Notes: generated from the sequence alone by a model not told the origin. A DNA stretch of 64,000 bases from CAVTYH01 sp963773875 (GCA_963773875.1 CAVZCV010000019.1:186001-250000), one strand, 5' to 3'. Counted from the first letter of the stretch, positions 9,436 through 19,044 are shown. Translations and numbers: made by a program.

Positions 9436-9845
9436 GACCTTCCTCCCTGATACTTCAATTCAATTTGGGAAATCCCGATCACGCCGCCCGTTTAATGCAA
9501 GTGCGATACCGCCGCGTCCACACCACCGCCGAATCCAAACACACTGAAAGATGTAAGCTTCGTGCGATTAGGACTTTAGAAAAAAATGTTACGGCGGCGG
9601 GAATTTATTGCGGTTGCTAGCACGCGCGGCGCAATTCATCTCAGAATGAGCCGAGAATCTCAATCTGATTTTTCAATCATCCGCCGACGGATCGAAGTTT
9701 GCAGATTCGCGTCGGGGGCTGGCTAACTCATTGATTCTTAACCTTGTCTTAAGGTTGGAGCCGTTATCTTACCCCTCATCGCCGGGCCAAAAATGTGCGT
9801 ACTCGGCCGCACTATCGACTAGGGGCTGATTTAATCGACCAATAA
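9436..9845. other. Intergenic region, csrA to Nudix-like gene
   Basis: This 410-base divergent spacer has no gene I can support. It contains a short inverted repeat AACCTT/AAGGTT at 9740-9745 and 9751-9756 with a 5-base loop, which could be an operator or a weak hairpin, and an A-rich tract near 9580. I see no convincing paired -35/-10 boxes. Confidence 0.4.
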
Positions 9846-10283
9846 ATGAATTTCGGTCGCATCCCTTTTATGCCGAGGTCTGCAGACGGTGGCGCATCCG
9901 TTCGGATCGCCTGCGCGGTAGCCTATCGTGTTCGCGATGGTCGGATGGAGTTCTGCCTGGTTTCGCCAGTTGGCACCACGCGCTGGGAGTTTCCCCAGAC
10001 GAAAATCCGGCAGAAAGAAACCGCCTTGAAAGCCGCCTTGCGCGCGGCAAAAGCCACGACGGGCATCGTTTGTCGGCATGCAGACCGCCAGCCGCTCGAT
10101 CAGTTCCGCGGGACGAAAAAGAAATGCGACACGCAGCTGATGGCGTATTTGCTCACTGCCATCAAAGAGCCGTCGAAACCTTCTCGCCGCCGTAGCCGCT
10201 GGTGTTTTGCCGAGGAAGCTCGCGCGAGAATTCGCCGCAAACCCATGCGGCGATTGATCGATCTGGCCCTCAGCCGAGTTTAG
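9846..10283 (+). CDS. Nudix-fold protein with degenerate catalytic box
   Basis: The 145-aa protein has the general Nudix layout: an N-terminal strand pair (ACAVAYRVRDGRMEFCLVSP), then WEFPQTKIRQKETALKAALR at the place of the Nudix box, then a strand and polar C terminus. In the standard box GX5EX7REUXEEXGU the GG before the loop is replaced by QT, and REXXEE becomes RAAKAT; only the first Glu, the Arg and the final Gly-Ile remain. The metal-binding glutamates are therefore missing and hydrolase activity is unlikely. It may bind nucleotides or act as a regulator. The C terminus is Arg-rich (RRRSRW, RARIRRKPMRR). ATG 9846 lacks a clear ribosome-binding site; ATG 9870 is an alternative. Confidence 0.6.
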   Translation: MNFGRIPFMPRSADGGASVRIACAVAYRVRDGRMEFCLVSPVGTTRWEFPQTKIRQKETALKAALRAAKATTGIVCRHADRQPLDQFRGTKKKCDTQLMAYLLTAIKEPSKPSRRRSRWCFAEEARARIRRKPMRRLIDLALSRV

Positions 10284-10384
10284 GCCGCCGCGGTCGGTCG
10301 GTTGTGAACAGCCGCGGAATCGGCTAAAACAGGAGCCTGCAAATCGACGGTCGTCGACTTGCGCTAGCACCCTATTGAGTGGTT

Positions 10385-11325
10385 ATGGCTCGTGCTCTCG
10401 TTACAGGCGGCGCTGGATTCATTGGATCGCATTTGATCGATGCGCTGCTGGCTCGCGGCGACCAGGTCCGGGTGATGGATAACCTCAGCACAGGGCGGAT
10501 GGAGAATCTAGCCCATGTGCGCAACGAAATCGAATTCATTGAAGCCGACGTAAACGATACGGCGGTTTTAGCACGAGCTGTAACAAGCGTCGATTGCATT
10601 TTCCATCAGGCGGCCATCGCATCGGTTCCGCGCAGTGTGGCCAAGCCGCTGGAAAGCCACGCTGCTTGCGCAACGGCCACCTTGACGATTCTGGATGCAG
10701 CACGCAAGGCGAAAGTGCGCCGCGTCGTGTTTGCCAGTTCCAGCGCAGCCTATGGCGACTCGCCGGCGCCCGCCAAACGCGAAACCGATTTGCCGCAGCC
10801 GATTTCGCCTTACGGCGCCGCCAAGGTTTCGAGCGAGCTGTACTGCCACGCGTTTGCCGCCATGAACGCCGTGGAAACCGTCGCGCTCAGGTACTTCAAC
10901 GTCTTCGGGCCGCGGCAAGATCCTAACAGTGAATACTCGGCGGTCATTCCGAAATTCATCACTCTGCTGATCGCGGGAAAGCGCCTGTGATCTTCGGCGA
11001 CGGAAAGCAATCTCGCGATTTTGTCTTCGTCGGCGATGTGGTGCAGGCGAACATGCTCGCATCGCAAGCGGAAAACGTCTCCGGCCAGATATTTAACGTG
11101 GGAAATGGCAAGCCCGTGACGCTGCTCGATTTGATTTCGCAGCTGAACCAGGTGCTCGGCACGAAGGTGAAACCGAAGCACGACCCGCCGCGTGCGGGCG
11201 ATATCCGCGAAAGTCTGGCCGATATTGCTGCTGCTAAAAAGCTGCTCGGCTACAAACCGCAAATCATCTTCGAAGACGGATTGCGAAGATCGATCGATTA
11301 TTATCGTTCCGTCATCGGAAAGTAG
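10385..11325 (+). CDS. NAD-dependent sugar-nucleotide epimerase/dehydratase, frameshifted
   Basis: This is an extended short-chain dehydrogenase acting on nucleotide sugars (UDP-glucose 4-epimerase/GDP-mannose dehydratase group). The N-terminal Rossmann motif is GGAGFIGS (residues 7-14), the catalytic Ser-Ser-Ser stretch is FASSSAAYGD, and YGAAK supplies the catalytic Tyr and Lys. RYFNVFGPRQDP and the downstream SRDFVFVGDVVQANMLA are diagnostic for this group. The frame breaks at about 10984: LLIAGKR is in the first frame and VIFGDGKQSRDF in the next, and adding one C to the CC run gives the expected GKRPVIFGDG and a 313-aa protein. Likely role is making an activated sugar for surface polysaccharide; the exact reaction is not determinable. 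Confidence 0.88.
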
Positions 11326-11327
11326 TC

Positions 11328-11376
11328 GGATGCAGGATTAAGGCTTCAAATCCTACATCCAAAATCCTACTTCCTA
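11328..11376. repeat. Hairpin built from degenerate AATCC-TACATCC repeats
   Basis: Directly after the epimerase stop codon GGATGCAGGATT (11328-11339) pairs with AATCCTACATCC (11349-11360), 11 of 12 positions, across a 9-base loop. A further copy, AATCCTACTTCC, follows at 11364-11375. There is no T run, so it is not a classical terminator, though it could still stop or protect the transcript. It belongs with several similar short repeats in the window. Confidence 0.5.
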
Positions 11377-11453
11377 AATTCTTCAGCCTGCTGGCATCGT
11401 TGGTCGAACAATGAGGAAGGGAGTTTCCTCACACTTCGCCAGGGAGGGCCACG

Positions 11454-12006
11454 GTGGCTGCCGCAACTGCGCTTAAGGCTTTCTGGCTGCGGTGGTTTGC
11501 AAAACCGGCCCACGATCGGCTGCTCTTCAAAACGATCCTCCAGCGCCGGCCGGCGAAGTTGATGCTGATGGGGTTAGGCAGTGGCGAGCGCGCAACGCGG
11601 TTGATATCGCTCGCGCAAAAGTTTCACACTGCCGATCAGGTCGAGTTTGTCGGCATCGATCGGTTTGACTCTCGTCCTGTCGATGTACCGCATTTCACGC
11701 TGAAAGAGGCCCATCGTCTGCTGCGCACCAGCGGGGCGCGAATCAAACTCGTCCCCGGCGACCCTCGCGAGGCGCTCGTGCGCGCCGCTAATTCCTTGCA
11801 GGGCATCGAGTTAGCCATCATTTCAGCCGATCAAGAGGTGGGTTCTCTGGCGGATGCGTGGTTTTATTTGCCGCGAACTTTGGCCGCGCATGCGGCTGGT
11901 TTTTCGCGAGGAAAAGGCACCAGACGGACACCAGCTGAAACCAATGGCGCGGCTCGAACTTGAGCGTTTGGCCGCAGTTCCTACGATGCGCCGCCGCGCA
12001 GCCTAA
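11454..12006 (+). CDS. Small conserved-type protein, frameshifted, possible SAM-methyltransferase-like fold
   Basis: I do not recognise a named family. The frame opened by GTG 11454 (GGAGGG 6 bases upstream) contains KLMLMGLGSGERATRLISLA and VEFVGIDRFDSRP, which resemble the first two strands of a class I methyltransferase, but catalytic motifs cannot be confirmed. Near base 11895 the reading should shift: the continuing frame gives LVFREEKAPDGHQLKPMARL followed by ELERLAAVPTMRRRAA and a stop at 12004-12006, which is more protein-like than the Gly/Thr-rich end of the uncorrected frame. The restored product is about 183 aa. It follows the epimerase gene by 128 bases and precedes the kinase gene. 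Confidence 0.55.
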
Positions 12007-12060
12007 TCGGGCTTCGCCATCGTCTGCCGTTTCCTGGCGGAGCCCGAGGGTTGCAACCCT
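12007..12060 (+). terminator. Two adjacent hairpins after a stop codon
   Basis: TCGGGCTTCGCC (12007-12018) pairs with GGCGGAGCCCGA (12036-12047), 11 of 12 positions, and AGGGTTGCAACCCT (12047-12060) is a perfect palindrome immediately after. The first begins right after the restored TAA at 12004-12006, which supports that stop. No T tract follows, so factor-independent termination is uncertain. Confidence 0.4.
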
Positions 12061-12190
12061 TGAGCGTGCCAATACTAACGGCAATCTCGTCGCCAATCGC
12101 TTGACCGGCGGATATGATGTACGGTGTTTGCCAGTAGCGAATGCGGCTGCACGTATGGCAGTCGTGCCATCTTTTAGACGGATCTCACGC

Positions 12191-13915
12191 ATGTCCACCC
12201 GTCGAATTACTTCCACCGACGCCACGCTCGATGCAACGTCCTCGCCGGGCACGGGCGCTTCTGCCAATCAGTCGGCCCACGCGGCCTGCAAGGTGGCCAT
12301 GTGCCACGCCAGCAGTGCGCCGCATATGACGAAGGAAACGCAGTCGCTGTTGCGTAGCCGTCTGCGAATCGCGGCGTTGCTTTTAGCGCTGGGTTTCGGC
12401 GTATTTTTCTTTCGCGAAATTCTCCAGGGGCACGCCGGCAGCAGTGGTTGGGCACTGTTCATGTTTGTGTTTCACGGCTTGCTGACCGCAATGTTGCTCT
12501 TGGTCGGCGGCGGGCTGTGCCATCGGCATACGTTCACTCTGACGACGCTCCGTATTGCAGAATTTGTAATCTTCGGCATGCCAGCGGTTTTCTTTGTATT
12601 CATGCAGTGGCTGGAACTGCGGTCCACCGAGCAGTTCGTCACTGGCCTGGCAGCGCCCTGGATGTTGCTCGTGTTGATTTACTCGTTGTTTATTCCTAAC
12701 ACCTGGAAGCGCGCGTCGATTCCGCTCGCACAGTTTGCACTGGCGCCGATCGTGATCTTGATACTCGCGCGCGATTACCTCGAGCCGATCCATCGCATGG
12801 CGTCTGTCAGTAACGTCATCTCTTTGTCCATGACGATGGTGCTCGCGGCCATTGCAGGCGCGTACGGCGTCTACACCATCAATCGCTTGCGGCACGAGGC
12901 ATTCGAAGCCAAGCAACTCGGGCAGTATCGCCTCAAACGGCTGCTGGGCGCCGGCGGGATGGGCGAAGTGCACCTGGCGGAACACCAATTAATGAAGCGG
13001 CCAGTAGCGATCAAGCTCATTAAGCCCAGCAAATCGGCCGATCCGCAAGCGCTGGCCCGCTTTGAACGCGAGGTGCGCGCCACGGCCAAGCTGACGCACT
13101 GGAACAGCATCGAGATCTTCGACTACGGACACACCGACGACGGCACGTTCTACTACGTCATGGAATATCTACCGGGCAAGTCGCTGGCCGATCTCGTGGC
13201 CCAGCACGGCCCACTCGCTCCAGCGCGAGTCATTTGGCTCATGGAGCAAATCTGCCAGGCGCTGGGGGAAGCGCACAGCCTGGGACTCATTCATCGCGAT
13301 ATCAAGCCGGGCAATATTTTCGCGGCGGAACGCGGCGGAATTTACGACGTCGCGAAACTGCTCGATTTCGGGCTGGCCAAACCCATCGTGAGCACCGGCG
13401 ATGTGGCGCTGACCCAGGAAGGTTCCATCACCGGCTCGCCGCTGTTTATGGCGCCAGAGCAGGCCACGGGCGATAGTGAACCCGATGCACGGAGCGACAT
13501 TTACGCGCTTGGCGCAGTAGCGTACTACCTGCTCACAGGCCATCCGCCGTTCGAAGGCGAGAATCCGGTGAAGGTTCTGCTGGCCCATGCTCGACAGCCG
13601 GTTGTGCCGCCGTCGAAATTGGAGCCAGGCATTCCGGCCGATCTGGAACGCATCGTGATGAAATGCCTGGAAAAGAGCCCAGAAGATCGCTTTCCAGATA
13701 CAACCTCATTGGCCGATGCGCTGACTGCCTGCCAACTGCACGGCCACTGGACACGTGCCGATGCCATTCGCTGGTGGACCACCAACGGTGGCACCGACCG
13801 CAGCGGCACCGACCATTGCACCAACGGCGATGCGCTCAAGCCCGCCACTGCCGGCGGCAGTTCCGACGTGACGCAAGACAGCGCAAGCGCCCCGACAGGT
13901 GCGCTGGTGGGATAA
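12191..13915 (+). CDS. Membrane Ser/Thr protein kinase (Hanks type)
   Basis: The 574-aa protein phosphorylates Ser/Thr residues on unknown targets. Residues about 60-225 contain six or so hydrophobic segments, followed by a C-terminal cytoplasmic kinase domain (about 245-510). All key motifs are present: GAGGMGEV (ATP loop), VAIKLI (catalytic Lys), HRDIKPGN (catalytic Asp), LLDFGLAKP (metal-binding Asp), MAPEQATG and DIYALG. The order membrane-then-kinase is the reverse of the common PASTA-type layout. The N terminus is uncertain: ATG 12191 gives a His/Cys-containing 45-residue leader, and ATG 12326 (MTKETQSLLRSR) would start just before the first membrane segment. The C-terminal 65 residues are low-complexity. 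It converges on the desaturase gene. Confidence 0.9.
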   Translation: MSTRRITSTDATLDATSSPGTGASANQSAHAACKVAMCHASSAPHMTKETQSLLRSRLRIAALLLALGFGVFFFREILQGHAGSSGWALFMFVFHGLLTAMLLLVGGGLCHRHTFTLTTLRIAEFVIFGMPAVFFVFMQWLELRSTEQFVTGLAAPWMLLVLIYSLFIPNTWKRASIPLAQFALAPIVILILARDYLEPIHRMASVSNVISLSMTMVLAAIAGAYGVYTINRLRHEAFEAKQLGQYRLKRLLGAGGMGEVHLAEHQLMKRPVAIKLIKPSKSADPQALARFEREVRATAKLTHWNSIEIFDYGHTDDGTFYYVMEYLPGKSLADLVAQHGPLAPARVIWLMEQICQALGEAHSLGLIHRDIKPGNIFAAERGGIYDVAKLLDFGLAKPIVSTGDVALTQEGSITGSPLFMAPEQATGDSEPDARSDIYALGAVAYYLLTGHPPFEGENPVKVLLAHARQPVVPPSKLEPGIPADLERIVMKCLEKSPEDRFPDTTSLADALTACQLHGHWTRADAIRWWTTNGGTDRSGTDHCTNGDALKPATAGGSSDVTQDSASAPTGALVG

Positions 13916-13938
13916 GAAGAGGGTGAACGCTCTCTCAC

Positions 13939-14877
13939 CTAGCTTGAGTTTGCCGCTTTTGGCCGAACTACATCCTTCGCCAGACCAATCATTTCCAGTG
14001 CGCAAATCGTCCAGTACGTGAAATCGACTTCCCACCAGCGGTGGCCGTGGGCGGCGGAGATTTGTTGCGCATGATGGTTATTGTGCCAGCCTTCGCCGTG
14101 CGCCAAGACGGCGACCAGCCAGTTGTTGCGGCTGTTGTCGTCGGTCTTGTAATTGCGGTAGCCCCACAGATGCGTCAGCGAGTTGACTGACCAGGTGACA
14201 TGCCACACAAACACGGTGCGCGCGAACACGCCCCAAACGAGCAAGCTTGCGCCGAATTGCACGCCGCCCCAATACGTGCCCGTCGTCGCCCACCCGGCGG
14301 CCAAACCGGCAATGAAAAATAGGGCCGCGTGAATGATGTACGTCCAGAACCACATCATTCGCCGCTCGAATTTCAAGTAGAACGGATCGCGCAAAATATC
14401 GCGGGCGTAATGCTCATAGAAATCGACCGTACTCAAATCGCGATTTTCAACCATCAGCCAGCCAAAGTGTCCCCACAGCGCGGCCACCAAGGGGCTGTGC
14501 GGATCGGGCTCTTCGTCGGAATGCTGGTGATGCTTGCGATGCACTGCCACCCAGCGTGCGGGCGAATCTTGTAAGCAGCAGACGCCGAGTAAGGCGAAGA
14601 AGTGTTCAAGCCATTTCGGGCACGTGAAACCCTTGTGCGTTAGCAAACGGTGATAGCCAAGGGTCATTCCCAGCATGCCGAAAATGTAGTGACCCACGAT
14701 GAATAGCGCCACGCCAGTCCAACTGAAAAACCAAGGGACGAATACCAACAGGCTCAACAGATGAATCGTGATGATCGCGGTGATGTATCCCCAAAGCGGA
14801 TGCGCAGGACGAGCGCCGCTGGGAAATAGGTGATGTCGGCCGTGCCGAGTTTCAATGTACGCAGATTGGGAACTCAA
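13939..14877 (-). CDS. Acyl-CoA/acyl-lipid delta-9-type fatty acid desaturase
   Basis: This integral-membrane di-iron desaturase introduces a cis double bond into fatty acyl chains. The three histidine boxes are intact: GYHRLLTH, HRKHHQHSD and EGWHNNHH, together with the WVAVHRKHH context typical of the stearoyl-CoA desaturase group. Length (312 aa) and the paired hydrophobic segments (about 28-75 and 180-225) fit. The reading frame begins with TTG at 14877; there is no in-frame ATG before the first membrane segment, so either TTG is the true start or the N terminus is slightly misread. Role: membrane fluidity. No redox partner gene is adjacent. Confidence 0.92.
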   Translation of the reverse strand: MSSQSAYIETRHGRHHLFPSGARPAHPLWGYITAIITIHLLSLLVFVPWFFSWTGVALFIVGHYIFGMLGMTLGYHRLLTHKGFTCPKWLEHFFALLGVCCLQDSPARWVAVHRKHHQHSDEEPDPHSPLVAALWGHFGWLMVENRDLSTVDFYEHYARDILRDPFYLKFERRMMWFWTYIIHAALFFIAGLAAGWATTGTYWGGVQFGASLLVWGVFARTVFVWHVTWSVNSLTHLWGYRNYKTDDNSRNNWLVAVLAHGEGWHNNHHAQQISAAHGHRWWEVDFTYWTICALEMIGLAKDVVRPKAANSS

Positions 14878-15514
14878 AAAATCTACTCGGAGGACAGAGA
14901 GGAGCCAGCGACCGCGAGTTAAGAAATGGAGCCCTTGATCCTACCCGATGGGAGGGCCGTACAACACAGCGCATATGCGGGATTCTTTACAGTTTGACCC
15001 TGGGGGCAGTGGGAAAACCTAAATGTCCGGCACAACGCGATCGGCCGAAGGCCTGGAACGGTAAGCACTTGCGAACCTGCTTGAAAATGGACCTCGCATG
15101 ATGTACAGTGTACGCATGAACAACACACAACGACTCGTGTCTTTCCTGCCACTGCGACTGGGGATCGCAAGATGGAGTTTGCACCAGCCGGGGCGGGGCA
15201 TGGCTAGTAAGCGCCTTATGACCCAGTGTGGTTCGAACAAATTACAGCGTGAGTGTGAAATTACTGTGAAGTTTGAATCCAAAATGAGTCGTGCTTTCTC
15301 GGAGTTTCCAGTTCGGTTATTTCACTTGCGAAAGCAAACTGGAGTGGTGGATGCCTGGAATCGCCGTCAACTTACGAACCAAATCCGGTTTGGATATACT
15401 TATTGGATTGGAGAATCCTCGATTGCCCGCGACTGCCAGCGCAGGGCAAGCCCGCGCTAAACAAGTTGGATGTCATTGTTTTCCTGACCCCGATCCTTGA
15501 AATACTGATTTGCT
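14878..15514. other. 637-base intergenic region upstream of leuC
   Basis: I found no gene I can support here; the open frames on both strands look random. The region contains a short palindrome (TGTACAGTGTAC, 15101-15112), and a GGATT/AATCC pair near 15409-15422 that could form a small hairpin about 95 bases before leuC. No leucine-rich leader peptide or T-box-like structure is evident. Confidence 0.4.
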
Positions 15515-16922
15515 ATGCCTCGCACGATGTTTGAAAAGATTTGGGATACACACGTGGTGCATGCCGAGCCCGGAAAGCAGACGCTGCTGTATATCGATCT
15601 GCACCTGGTACACGAAGTCACGAGTGCCCAGGCGTTTGAAGGACTGCGTCTGGCGGGCCGCAAAGTGCGCCGGCCGGAATTGACCGTCGCCACGCCCGAT
15701 CATAATGTGCCGACCACCGACCGCCGGCTGCCCATTGCCGACGTGATTTCGAAACAACAAATCGACACTCTGCGAAATAACTGCCGCGAATTCGGCATTC
15801 GGATTTATGACCTTAATAGTCCACAGCAAGGCATCGTGCACGTCATCGGGCCGGAACTTGGCATTACGCAGCCGGGAATGACGATTGTGTGCGGCGACAG
15901 TCACACTGCCACGCACGGCGCATTCGGGGCGCTGGCGTTTGGCATTGGCACAAGTGAAGTTGAGCACGTGCTCGCCACGCAAACACTACCGCAATCGACG
16001 CCGAAGACATTCGAGCTGCGTGTCGATGGCCAATTGGGACGCGGCGTAACTGCCAAGGACGTCATTTTGTATCTCATCGGGCAGATCGGCACTGATGGCG
16101 GCACGGGCTGCGTGATCGAATACACCGGGCCTGTGATGCGTGGTTTCTCGATGGAAGAACGCATGACCGTGTGCAACATGTCGATTGAAGCCGGGGCGCG
16201 CGGGAATGATCGCGCCGGACGAAAAAACGTTCGAGTACGTGAAAGGTCGGGAGTTTGCTCCCACGGGCAAAGATTTTGATGCGGCGGTTGAACGCTGGCG
16301 TCAGTTACCAAGTGATGCCGGCGCGAAATACGATCGGGTGGAGGTTTACAACGCGGCGGATATCGCGCCGCAAGTCACATGGGGCACCAATCCTGGCCAG
16401 GTGGTGCCGGTCGTGGACGATGTGCCCGATCCAGCCCAGTTCGAAACCGATGACGATCGCAAAGCGGCGGCGCAATCGCTGAAATATATGGGCTTGGAGC
16501 CGGGCAAGCCGATCAAGTCGCTGGCACTGGATCGCGTTTTTATTGGCTCTTGCACGAACAGCCGCATTGAAGATTTGCGAGCCGCCGCCGCAGTGGTGCG
16601 CGGACACCGCGTGGCCAAATCGGTGAATGCGATGGTTGTACCCGGCAGTGGGCAAGTGAAAACGCAGGCGGAAAAAGAAGGCCTGGACCGCGTTTTCAAA
16701 GAGGCAGGATTCGAGTGGCGTGAAGCGGGGTGCAGCATGTGCCTGGGAATGAACCCCGACATCCTCACGCCCGGCCAGCGCTGTGCCAGCACGAGCAATC
16801 GCAACTTCGAAGGCCGACAAGGCAAAGGCGGCCGCACGCATTTGGTGAGCCCGGCCATGGCCGCCGCCGCGGCAATCGCCGGGCATTTTGTGGACATCCG
16901 CGAATGGGAATATAAGAGCTGA
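15515..16922 (+). CDS. leuC: 3-isopropylmalate dehydratase large subunit LeuC, frameshifted
   Basis: LeuC, with LeuD, converts 2-isopropylmalate to 3-isopropylmalate in leucine synthesis and holds a [4Fe-4S] cluster. Family motifs are all there: DLHLVHEVTSAQAFEGLR, TPDHNVPT, VCGDSHTATHGAFGALAFG, then FIGSCTNSRIEDLRAAA and AGCSMCLGMNPD, which supply the three cluster cysteines. The frame breaks at about 16200: CNMSIEAGAR is followed in the next frame by AGMIAPDEKTFEYVKGR. The invariant SIEAGARAGM block is recovered by restoring two bases in the GCGCG run, giving 469 aa, the usual length. leuD follows 52 bases downstream. Because leucine synthesis is essential in minimal medium and LeuD is intact, a sequencing error is the simplest explanation. 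Confidence 0.95.
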
Positions 16923-16974
16923 AACCGCGTGCGGCTGAGCTTGCAAACCAAAATTTTTTCATACCCTAAATCCA

Positions 16975-17574
16975 ATGCAACCATTTACAAAGCACACCGG
17001 CCTGGTCGCTGCGATGGATCGGGCCAATGTCGATACTGATCAGATCATCCCCAAGCAATTCCTCAAGCGAATTGAACGTACGGGTTTCGGCCAGTTTCTG
17101 TTTTTCGATTGGCGATTTCGCGATGACGGTTCGGACAACCCGGATTTCGAGCTGAATCGGCCAGAGTATCGCGGGGCCAGTATTTTGCTCGCGCGGCGAA
17201 ATTTCGGCAGCGGTTCGAGCCGCGAGCATGCGCCATGGGCGCTCGACGATTACGGTTTTCGCGTCGTGATTGCGCCGAGTTTCGCGGACATCTTTTACAA
17301 CAATTGTTTCAAGAACGGCATGTTACCGATCAAGCTCGCAGACGCGGCGGTGGACGATTTATTTAAACGGTGCGCTGCGCATCCCGGCTACAAACTGACG
17401 GCCGATCTCGAAAGCTGTCGGCTGACTGACGAGTTTGGACTTTCACTGCCAATTGAAGTCGAAGCCTTTCGCCGGCACTGTTTGCTCAACGGCCTCGATG
17501 ACATCGGGCTTACTCTGGCACATGACGACAAAATTGCCGCGTACGAAAAGGCACACGGGATGACAGCTTTATGA
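16975..17574 (+). CDS. leuD: 3-isopropylmalate dehydratase small subunit LeuD
   Basis: LeuD (199 aa) is the swivelling substrate-binding subunit of isopropylmalate isomerase. Motifs: NVDTDQIIPKQFLK near the N terminus, LARRNFGSGSSREHAPWAL with the substrate-contact GSSRE, and VVIAPSFADIFYNNCFKNG. Length matches the roughly 200-aa bacterial form. It follows leuC, and its TGA overlaps the ATG of the next gene by 4 bases (ATGA), so the downstream exported protein is probably translationally coupled. Confidence 0.97.
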   Translation: MQPFTKHTGLVAAMDRANVDTDQIIPKQFLKRIERTGFGQFLFFDWRFRDDGSDNPDFELNRPEYRGASILLARRNFGSGSSREHAPWALDDYGFRVVIAPSFADIFYNNCFKNGMLPIKLADAAVDDLFKRCAAHPGYKLTADLESCRLTDEFGLSLPIEVEAFRRHCLLNGLDDIGLTLAHDDKIAAYEKAHGMTAL

Positions 17575-18689
17575 ATCGCGACTTGCAATATGCGTTGACC
17601 AGTGCGGTGCGGGCATTCCTGCGCTGCGTGGTCATCCTCGGAATGGCGTGGGTAACTACGCCCATCGCGCTGCTTGCGGCCGACGAGCCAAAGGTGAAAG
17701 TCGAAACATTGGCCACTGGCTTGAGCGATCCATGTGGCATCGCAATTCAGCCGAGTTCGGATGATGTGTTCGTGAGCGACTCGGGCGCGGGGCGTATCGT
17801 CAAGATCGCCGTAGCGAAGCCCGAGGAATTGATTCCAGTTATCGTCGGTTTTCCCCATGAGGCGGCAGCAGAAAAACAAGAGCCGACGAACCGCAGTGGG
17901 CCCGCGGGAATTGCTTTCCTGAATGAGCACACATTGGTTGTGGGGAGTTCGGCTAAAAGCGGAGAGCGATCGATTCGTGTTTTCGCACTGCCCGCGTCCG
18001 AAGATTCCACAGCCGCGAAGCCTGTTGAATTGGAATCCGCCAAACAGAAGCTCGGCATGTCTACAGATGGCGACGGCACTGTTTCGGCCGAAGGCAAGTT
18101 TTATGGCCTCGCGGTTTCGCCGTTTGCACCGCCATCGCTGCTGGTGACGAATCCGGGCAGCAGCCACGGGTGGATTTTCAAATCGGAAATTAAAAGCTGG
18201 TCGTCGTTGGAGAAGTTAAGTCCGTTCACATATGTGCCGGCAAAATACGTTTCGCAGTTCGGGCTTCCCAGCGGTGGCATCACGGTGAATCGCCGTGGAT
18301 TGCTCGTGGTCGGTATGAAGCGAGCCGATGTTTCGAAAGGCGGTGCTCTGGCGTTTTTTGTGGCAAAAAAAGACGCCGGCGGATTGTTAACGGCGTTTCC
18401 CACGGCGCTGCACGATGTGGTCGGTCTCGCGTACAGCCCCTTGAGCGGTCGATTATACGCGGCCGATTTTTCGGGAAGCGATCCGAAAGGGGCGGGCATC
18501 TATCGACTGGATGCGACAACCATCGACGGCCGCGCAGGCGTGAAGACCGTGAAAATTGCCACGCTGGATCGACCCACGGCACTGGCGTTCACGAGCAACA
18601 ACGGGCTCTACGTTACAGTTTGCGGTGAATCAAATGCGGAAGAGGGCAAACTGGCAGGAAAGCTAATTAGGATTACTGGCGATTTGTGA
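17571..18689 (+). CDS. Exported beta-propeller (SMP-30/NHL-like) protein
   Basis: The 372-aa product has a membrane-exporting N terminus (hydrophobic residues about 17-37, ending IALLAADEP). The rest reads as repeated blades: LSDPCGIAIQPSSDDVFVSD, RSGPAGIAFLNEHTLVVGSS, FPTALHDVVGLAYSPLSGRL then YAADF, and LDRPTALAFTSNNGLYVTVC. This is the pattern of NHL/SMP-30-like six-bladed propellers in the periplasm. No metal-ligand set of gluconolactonase is clear, so an enzymatic role is not claimed. It overlaps leuD by 4 bases, an unexpected partner for a leucine operon. Confidence 0.75.
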   Translation: MNRDLQYALTSAVRAFLRCVVILGMAWVTTPIALLAADEPKVKVETLATGLSDPCGIAIQPSSDDVFVSDSGAGRIVKIAVAKPEELIPVIVGFPHEAAAEKQEPTNRSGPAGIAFLNEHTLVVGSSAKSGERSIRVFALPASEDSTAAKPVELESAKQKLGMSTDGDGTVSAEGKFYGLAVSPFAPPSLLVTNPGSSHGWIFKSEIKSWSSLEKLSPFTYVPAKYVSQFGLPSGGITVNRRGLLVVGMKRADVSKGGALAFFVAKKDAGGLLTAFPTALHDVVGLAYSPLSGRLYAADFSGSDPKGAGIYRLDATTIDGRAGVKTVKIATLDRPTALAFTSNNGLYVTVCGESNAEEGKLAGKLIRITGDL

Positions 18690-18717
18690 ACTTGGTTCAT
18701 TAATTTGTATTGACTCC

Positions 18718-19044
18718 ATGCCTGACAGTCAACGCGCGAGGATTGAAGCACTCTTGGCCCTGGATCCAGGCGATCAGTTTCTTCGGTACAGTCTGGCAAT
18801 GGAATTGGAGAAGGAGAACGAGAACGAGCAAAGTTTGGCGACATTTAGAAATCTGCAGAATGATGCCACGCCATACGTGCCGGCATTTTTTATGGCCGCG
18901 CAGCAGTTGGTAAAGCTCGAACGGATTGATGAGGCTCGCGAGAGGCTGCGTGCCGGGATCGACGAAGCACGGCGTCAGGGAAATGCGCACGCGGCCGGCG
19001 AAATGAGCGAACTTTTGATATCGTTGGGTAGCACCAGAGAATAA
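18718..19044 (+). CDS. TPR-like small protein
   Basis: The 108-aa protein contains one to two TPR-like helical repeats: LALDPGDQFLRYSLAMELEK, then VPAFFMAAQQLVKLERIDEA followed by RERL. Such proteins mediate protein contacts. There is no signal peptide, so it is probably cytoplasmic. It follows the propeller gene by 28 bases in the same direction and may be the last gene of the leuCD transcript; its stop is 23 bases from the end of the convergent PSP1 gene. Confidence 0.7.
   Translation: MPDSQRARIEALLALDPGDQFLRYSLAMELEKENENEQSLATFRNLQNDATPYVPAFFMAAQQLVKLERIDEARERLRAGIDEARRQGNAHAAGEMSELLISLGSTRE

Noticed and set aside
15220..15250. GGTTCGAAC resembling a tRNA T-loop
   Set aside because: No matching acceptor or anticodon arms around it; not a tRNA.
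15098..15460. 120-codon plus-strand frame upstream of leuC
   Set aside because: No recognisable domain, no clear start signal; the region reads as intergenic.
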